Positions 59,771-64,000 of a stretch of 64,000 nucleotides of DNA are shown here, piece by piece. The position numbers and the translations under genes were made by a program. The stretch is from positions 21,482 through 85,481 of the forward strand of contig NZ_JACJQL010000031.1 of the NCBI RefSeq assembly GCF_014696625.1. Reading direction: 5' to 3'. The notes below the pieces were generated by a model. That model was not told the DNA's origin and did no database searches. It saw nothing but the letters and a program-made list of their open reading frames with translations. The DNA is from Nostoc parmelioides FACHB-3921 (GTDB taxonomy: Bacteria; Cyanobacteriota; Cyanobacteriia; Cyanobacteriales; Nostocaceae). Positions within the stretch are counted from its first letter, which is position 1. Every line of letters begins with the position of its first letter.

Positions 59771-60325
59771 TTAAAATAATTTGCTGAGTGGAGTTGGTAA
59801 ACCATCGATACTCACAACATTTTTTTGCTTTCGATAGTCATTAACTCCTTGCATTCCTTTTTTTTCTGCCCAATCAACTAAAGCCTGTCTTTGTCCTTGA
59901 TATTCATACAGTGGGACACCAAGACCACAAGAAGTTTGCACGCGTTCGATATCTGCAACTATAATTTGCCGAGTTCCAGGGATTGGGGGAAATAATGAGT
60001 ATAAGGAATTCCAATTAGGGGAACTGGGTAAAATTGTCTCTCCTTTTCCATAGAGACGCAAAATCAATGGTGATCCCTCAAAGGCGCAAAACATGAGAGT
60101 GATTCGCCCGTTTTCTTGGAGATGGGCTGAGGTTTCATTACCGCTACCGGTTAAATCTAGGTAAGCTACTTGATGAGGAGAAAGAATCCGAAAACAGTCT
60201 AGTCCTTTGGGAGACATATTCACATGGCCATCAGGACTTAGGGGTGCAGAAGCTACAAAAAACAGGTGTTGGGCGGTGATAAATTCTTGGAGTTCTTTGG
60301 TGATGTGGTCAAAAACTTTAGCCAT
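59771..60325 (-). CDS. Pyridoxamine 5'-phosphate oxidase-related FMN-binding protein
   Basis: A 184-residue FMN split-barrel protein: ITAQHLFFVASAPLSPDGHVNMSPKGLDCF, VAYLDLTGSGNETSAHLQENGRITLMFCAFEGSPLILRLYGKG and the C-terminal GTRQIIVADIERVQTSCGLGVPLYEY. This is the subgroup often annotated as general-stress or flavin-nucleotide-binding protein; it is not PdxH. Substrate unknown. Its ATG is 175 bases from the divergent CYTH gene. Confidence 0.85.
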   Translation of the reverse strand: MAKVFDHITKELQEFITAQHLFFVASAPLSPDGHVNMSPKGLDCFRILSPHQVAYLDLTGSGNETSAHLQENGRITLMFCAFEGSPLILRLYGKGETILPSSPNWNSLYSLFPPIPGTRQIIVADIERVQTSCGLGVPLYEYQGQRQALVDWAEKKGMQGVNDYRKQKNVVSIDGLPTPLSKLF

Positions 60326-60500
60326 AAATGGTAAGTGTTGAGTGCCGAGAAATTAACTTTAAGTTTTGCGACGGCGTACCCATCCACCGGAGGCGATCGC
60401 TAAGGAAGTCTTTCCGCAACGAAGAAAAACGACGTTCGGGCAGCGTGTCGTAGACAAGCATTGTACACTGTAGCTTGGTAGGCAAAAGGGCAGATTGTAT

Positions 60501-60962
60501 ATGGCACAAGAAATCGAGCGAAAATTTTTAGTCAAGGGAGATGATTGGCGGCAATTAGCTGAAGGTCGTTTATATTGCCAAGGATACATCTCTTCACAAG
60601 GGGCTACTGTGCGTATTCGTGTAGTTGGTAACCAAGGTTATTTAACCATTAAAAGCCCCACTGTAAATTTTTCCCGCTCAGAGTTTGAGTATCTTATTCC
60701 CCTTGCGGATGCCCAAGAAATACTAAATACTTTGTGCGATCGCCCCTTTATCGAAAAAATCAGATACAAAATCGAGGTGGCTGGTTTAGTTTGGGAAATA
60801 GACGAGTTTACCGGAGTCAATCAAGGCTTGATATTAGCAGAAGTTGAACTCGCCGATGAAGCACAACAGATTGACATTCCTCACTGGATTGGCACAGAAG
60901 TGACTGGAGATCACAGATATTTCAATAGTTATTTAGTTAAACACCCTTTTTCGCAATGGTGA
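60501..60962 (+). CDS. CYTH-domain protein (triphosphate tunnel metalloenzyme)
   Basis: A 153-residue tunnel-fold protein. The signature EIERKFLV (residues 4-11, ExExK) opens it. Charged strands follow (ATVRIRVVGNQGYLTIK, EFEYLIPLADAQEIL, KIRYKIEVAGLVWEIDEF, LILAEVEL, EVTGDHRYFNSYL) that line the tunnel. Bacterial homologues of this short type are usually inorganic triphosphatases rather than adenylate cyclases. The ATG at 60501 is used; a TTG two codons earlier only adds MY. Monocistronic. Confidence 0.9.
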   Translation: MAQEIERKFLVKGDDWRQLAEGRLYCQGYISSQGATVRIRVVGNQGYLTIKSPTVNFSRSEFEYLIPLADAQEILNTLCDRPFIEKIRYKIEVAGLVWEIDEFTGVNQGLILAEVELADEAQQIDIPHWIGTEVTGDHRYFNSYLVKHPFSQW

Positions 60963-61090
60963 TTTATTAGGAATGTTGAGACTGGGTGTAAGGGTGTAGG
61001 GGTGTAGTGAATCCTATGTAGTGAGGGCAATGCCTACCCTACAGATACTTCTCTTCATTTTGGATTTTGTAGGCTTGCCTTTCCGTAGGG

Positions 61091-61137
61091 AATTTTGAAT
61101 TTTGAATTTTGAATTTTGAATTTTGAATTTTGAATTG
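61091..61137. repeat. Heptamer repeat (AATTTTG)6
   Basis: Six consecutive AATTTTG units after a GTAGGCTTGCCTTTCCGTAGGG element (61070-61090). The same combination occurs at 56519-56558. Confidence 0.9.
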
Positions 61138-61141
61138 ATTC

Positions 61142-61174
61142 ATCTCCCCGACTTCTTGAAGAAATCGGGGATAT
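61142..61174. terminator. Palindromic terminator, imperfect copy
   Basis: ATCTCCCCGACTTCTT (61142-61157) pairs with AAGAAATCGGGGATAT (61159-61174) with few mismatches. Third member of the CCCCGACTT...AAGTCGGGG family, placed between convergent genes. Confidence 0.65.
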
Positions 61175-61180
61175 TTAGCA

Positions 61181-61681
61181 TTAGATACGGGAGTAGCGTA
61201 GACGTACTCTTAGTAATCTTAACCAACGTAGCCAAACTTGTGCTGGTTGCTCAAAAACAGTGAAGATATCACCAAAACCCAGGTTAGTTTTTTGATGATG
61301 TAACCAGTGTCTTTCAGGAGTGGTGATAAACAGAATTTGACATAAAATATTCACCAACTTTGGAGTTTGCCAACCCAAGGCCGTTACGTGTCTCCACCAG
61401 ACATGAAATTGCCCTAACAATAATCCAGAAATCACACCAATGGGAGAGAAAGACCAGAGAACTACTGCTACTATTAGATAAGGTAAGGCTCCCAAGATAC
61501 CATCTAAAAGAACTTGGGTATTAGAGGTTAAAATAGCGTAGTGACGGAAGCTTTTCTTCCATGAATGATGCGTTTTTAAATGGAGGCTACCAAAAACGTG
61601 TTCGGGTACATGATAAAAAAATGTAGACAAGAAATCGCCAAAAAATAATAGTAGCCAAGCAACAGCGATCGCCTCAAGCAT
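61181..61681 (-). CDS. Fatty-acid-hydroxylase/sterol-desaturase-like membrane protein
   Basis: A 166-residue protein with three or four spans. The His clusters that bind a di-iron centre in this superfamily are visible: FYHVPEHVF (about 22-30), LHLKTHHSW, GQFHVWWRHVT and ERHWLHHQK. Together they suggest an oxygen-dependent hydroxylase or desaturase acting on a lipid or carotenoid. It is short for the family (usually 200-300), so the substrate is uncertain. Single gene with a palindromic terminator after it. Confidence 0.8.
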   Translation of the reverse strand: MLEAIAVAWLLLFFGDFLSTFFYHVPEHVFGSLHLKTHHSWKKSFRHYAILTSNTQVLLDGILGALPYLIVAVVLWSFSPIGVISGLLLGQFHVWWRHVTALGWQTPKLVNILCQILFITTPERHWLHHQKTNLGFGDIFTVFEQPAQVWLRWLRLLRVRLRYSRI

Positions 61682-61833
61682 TTGTACTCCTCAAGTTCCG
61701 TAAAAAACACCACACCAAAAAGGTGACTATCATTGCTTTTGAAACAGAGACACAGTTTCAATAGTGTTTCTGCAAATAAGTTTCAAATTGTTTTGTTGAA
61801 CATTTAAGTAATTGCAAAAGTCGCATTTTCATT

Positions 61834-61893
61834 AAAGCGGCGGTGCGGCTATCTTTCTCCACCCATGAAGGGGTAGAGTTTCCCGCAGCTTTG
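61834..61893. repeat. About 60-bp palindromic dispersed repeat, copy 2
   Basis: AAAGCGGCGGTGCGGCTATC at the left and GTTTCCCGCAGCTTT at the right correspond to copy 1 at 26586-26644, with the same central CACCC(C)TTGAAGGGG-type hairpin (here CACCCATGAAGGGGT). Confidence 0.6.
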
Positions 61894-61931
61894 GTAATAA
61901 GTAATGGGTAATAGTCCAATTACCTATTACC

Positions 61932-61964
61932 AAATTCCTCATCTTCTGGGAGTGAGGAATTTTA
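61932..61964 (+). terminator. Hairpin in a gene-free region
   Basis: AAATTCCTCA (61932-61941) pairs with TGAGGAATTT (61953-61962). No gene precedes it on the plus strand within 900 bases. Flanked by GTAATGG heptamer-like repeats (61893-61930). Nothing else is recognised in 61682-62200. Confidence 0.4.
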
Positions 61965-62200
61965 AAAATTTATGCTCCTAATTACACGAAGCAGCAACTT
62001 TTGAGAGCCTGTTATTTGGTTTCTGGATTTGGGCAGATAAAATCAATACATCTAGACACCGATAGATTTGCTGTATTTTATGGTAAACACCTTATAATTT
62101 TCTTATGAAGGCATATACTATAAGCAAAGAATGAGTTAAAGTTCGTACAAATTTAGGTTAAGGTTAGTCTTTTAATCTATAAGTCGATATCTAATTTTGA

Positions 62201-63475
62201 TCAAGAATTTTGATTCTTAGCTGCGACAATACCTTTCTGTTCATAAATTGGCATCATTAATTTTCTCAAAGCTGGTAATTCTCTTTGAAACAATATTGAA
62301 CCAACAATACAAGCTATACCATCAATAATTAATGTATTAGGTGCGCCGATTCTATTGGCTAATGCGCCACCCAATAAATTACCCACGGGTATCATACCTA
62401 AAAATGACATGGTGTATAAGCTCATCAATCTACCGCGCTTATCTTCTTCTACAATTGTTTGCAGAAATGTATTGCTAGCAGCTATTTGTAAAATTGTCCC
62501 TAAACCAACAAACAACATGGTGAATAGAGAAAGAGGTAAATATCGAGAAATGGCAAAGGTAATTAGTCCAACTCCTAAAATTGCTGGAGCTATAGCAATA
62601 AGTTTACCAATGCCTAAAATTGTTTTTTTAGTAGCCAAATAAATACCGCCAGATAAGGCTCCCAGTCCTGAAGCTGCCATGAGAAATCCTAAACTTTCTG
62701 CACCACCTTTGAGAATAGTTTCGGCAAAAATTGGCACAAGGATAGTATTTTGTAATCCCATCAAACTAACTAAAGTTGATAGTAGTAAAATCGCTCTAAT
62801 TGGTGGAAAGCTAAAGGCGTAAATAAATCCTTCTTTAACTTGCTGTAAGGGATTACCATCAATTTTAGTTACTGTCCAAGGCTTAACTTTCATCGCTAAT
62901 AAACTAGCAATGACGGCAATATAACTCAAGCCATCTATTAAAAAACAATACTTTACACCCACCCAGGAAATTAATAAGCCGCCAATGGCTGGGCCAATTA
63001 ATCGCGCCCCATTAATCATAGTTGAGTTGATGGCGATCGCATTAGCCAAATCTTCTCTGCGTTGTACGAGTTCTGGGACAAACGCTTGTCTAGCAGGTGC
63101 GTCTAAGGCGTTAATCAACCCTTGCACCAAACTTAAGGTGATAATATGCCAAATTTGAATGACACCAGTAAACGTTAACGCCGCTAAGGTTAACGATTGA
63201 AGCATCGCTAGTATTTGTGTGCCAATCAGGGTGCGATAACGGGAAAATCTGTCTACAAATACGCCTCCAAAAGGTGCAAGAAAGAAACTAGGAATCTGAC
63301 TAGTAAATCCCACAACTCCCAACATTAAAGGGGAGTTAGTTAAGCTATAAACCAGCCAAACAGTAGCTAGTTGTGTCATCCAAGTGCCAATGAGAGAAAT
63401 TCCTTGTCCTGCAAAAAACAAGCGATAATTTCTTGACCTAAAAGCAGGTATTTGCAGCCACATTTTTTTATTCAT
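62201..63475 (-). CDS. MFS exporter (EntS-like)
   Basis: A 424-residue major-facilitator protein with about 12 spans. The start MNKKMWLQIPAFRSRNYRLF and the loop FGGVFVDRFSRYRTLIGTQI are the EntS/MFS_3 pattern. ALDAPARQAFVPELVQRREDLANAIAINS is a strong signature of this subgroup, which contains siderophore and drug exporters. Anabaena SchE, the schizokinen exporter, belongs here, but I cannot claim orthology. Fur-box-like sequences occur 380-460 bases beyond its start, so iron regulation is possible. Confidence 0.87.
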   Translation of the reverse strand: MNKKMWLQIPAFRSRNYRLFFAGQGISLIGTWMTQLATVWLVYSLTNSPLMLGVVGFTSQIPSFFLAPFGGVFVDRFSRYRTLIGTQILAMLQSLTLAALTFTGVIQIWHIITLSLVQGLINALDAPARQAFVPELVQRREDLANAIAINSTMINGARLIGPAIGGLLISWVGVKYCFLIDGLSYIAVIASLLAMKVKPWTVTKIDGNPLQQVKEGFIYAFSFPPIRAILLLSTLVSLMGLQNTILVPIFAETILKGGAESLGFLMAASGLGALSGGIYLATKKTILGIGKLIAIAPAILGVGLITFAISRYLPLSLFTMLFVGLGTILQIAASNTFLQTIVEEDKRGRLMSLYTMSFLGMIPVGNLLGGALANRIGAPNTLIIDGIACIVGSILFQRELPALRKLMMPIYEQKGIVAAKNQNS

Positions 63476-63519
63476 GAATTATTTATCTGGAAATTGAGGA
63501 TTTTGGAGACGACGTTGCA

Positions 63520-63620
63520 GAGTGAGTTCCCCTTCTTATGTCCGCGTGGATTTCGGCGTGAGGTCAGTCGAATCCTTGCTTCTGCAAAGGAGTACCGCAG
63601 ATGACTACATCCACCGAAGG
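63520..63620. repeat. Dispersed repeat segment related to 936-1060
   Basis: The reverse complement of about 63574-63598 (GGTACTCCTTTGCAGAAGC) matches 958-976 with one difference. The segment also has short inverted parts (CGCGTGGATTTCGGCGTG, CCACCGAAGGG). It lies just before the MFS start. Confidence 0.45.
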
Positions 63621-63853
63621 GTAAAAAATTAGTCTACTTACTAAAATCTGATAAATTTAGAGTGCGTAATATTAACTCATTAAGAGATATATAACGTTTA
63701 TTTCGTATACGTAATATTTTGTGATAAAAAGCTGAAAGTTTCTTCACCCCGTCGGATGAGCAATAATAATACTTAAGAGAGGTTCACTCGTGAGGGGTTA
63801 GATTAAAGTGTATTTTGTCAATGAGCTAAAATACTTAAACTTATCTAAATAAA

Positions 63854-63865
63854 AATGATAATCAT
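63854..63865. promoter_or_regulatory. Fur/Zur-box-like sequence, left
   Basis: AATGATAATCAT contains the palindromic core TGATAATCA. Together with the right site it flanks a strong hairpin. No gene is seen in 63476-64000, so the target may begin beyond the window or be the MFS gene. Confidence 0.45.
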
Positions 63866-63873
63866 GTGGTGGG

Positions 63874-63913
63874 GAGGGGGAGGAGGTGAGCGTCGCTCGC
63901 CTCCTCCCCCCTC
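63874..63913. repeat. G/C-rich long hairpin
   Basis: AGGAGGTGAGC (63881-63891) pairs with GCTCGCCTCCT (63895-63905) over 11 bp (one G-T). The stem is extended by GAGGGGG (63874-63880) with CCCCCCTC (63906-63913). The plus strand is also G-run rich and could form a quadruplex. Confidence 0.7.
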
Positions 63914-63918
63914 TTTTC

Positions 63919-63934
63919 GATTATCATTATCATT
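63919..63934. promoter_or_regulatory. Fur-box-like sequence, right
   Basis: GATTATCATTATCATT reads on the other strand as AATGATAATGATAATC, three GATAAT-type hexamers in a row, the classical Fur-box arrangement. Regulated gene not visible in the window. Confidence 0.55.
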
Positions 63935-64000
63935 AAAATTTTTAGCAGATAAAATATGGAACGAAAAAGCATTGTAACAACACAATAACTTGGGAAGAAT

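Noticed and set aside
60326..60500. Short frames of 60-76 codons antisense to the CYTH gene start
   Set aside because: Shadows of the CYTH gene and a repeat-rich promoter region.
1..64000. tRNA, rRNA, transposase or phage genes
   Set aside because: I looked for T-arm-like GTTCGAATCC patterns, rRNA-like stretches and transposase motifs in the gaps and saw none; a tRNAscan run would be decisive.

Overview
The window is chromosomal DNA of a filamentous cyanobacterium of the Nostoc/Anabaena group. Evidence: the cytochrome b6f subunit PetM, Ycf39, a PAP/fibrillin protein, a ChlH/BchH-family chelatase, many HIP1 octamers (GCGATCGC), Nostoc-type heptanucleotide tandem repeats between genes, and a DEAD-box helicase with the FAT motif that I recall for Anabaena CrhC. 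Genes lie on both strands, mostly singly or in short operons. I saw no rRNA, tRNA, transposase or prophage genes.

Layout. 1-9 kb: housekeeping genes (pdxA fragment, petM, ycf39, nadK, an atypical OmpR-type regulator, a DUF192 lipoprotein, small cyanobacterial proteins, trpC, lpdA). 9-13.3 kb: a SWIM zinc-finger protein, small unknowns and a membrane protein. 13.5-14.2 kb: a CRISPR array of 11 repeats and 10 spacers with no cas genes in view; the repeat sequence suggests transcription on the minus strand. 14.6-16.8 kb: a MocR/PdxR-like regulator divergent from an FMN-barrel gene. 17-25 kb: arfB, a fibrillin, cobM, lgt, coaD overlapping a coiled-coil gene, holB and tmk with a small Gly-rich possible peptide precursor between them, and a lipoprotein. 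25-30.7 kb: an M28 peptidase, a GHCxGMCGP/ferric-reductase-like membrane fusion followed by a periplasmic protein, galE, and a membrane protein. 30.9-37.3 kb: an ABC exporter, a histidine kinase with an ethylene-receptor-like sensor, a membrane protein, crhC and a sugar transferase.

38.5-44.7 kb is the most coherent functional block. On the minus strand, hemB, an FAD protein, a second-type thrS, a COG0523 metal chaperone and folE follow one another. Zur-box-like palindromes precede hemB and thrS. The HemB lacks the zinc-binding Cys triad. This matches a zinc-limitation response operon. A two-component pair, a NYN-domain protein and a probable heterodimeric ABC exporter follow (44.8-52.2 kb).

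52.6-64 kb holds a ChlH/BchH paralogue, a solute-binding lipoprotein paired with a Cache-HAMP-GGDEF diguanylate cyclase, another FMN-barrel protein, a CYTH protein, a fatty-acid-hydroxylase-like protein and an MFS exporter. The right edge carries Fur-box-like sequences around a strong G/C-rich hairpin.

The longer intergenic regions are rich in small palindromic and MITE-like repeats, described individually. Three intrinsic terminators have no annotated gene in front of them and point to possible small RNAs.
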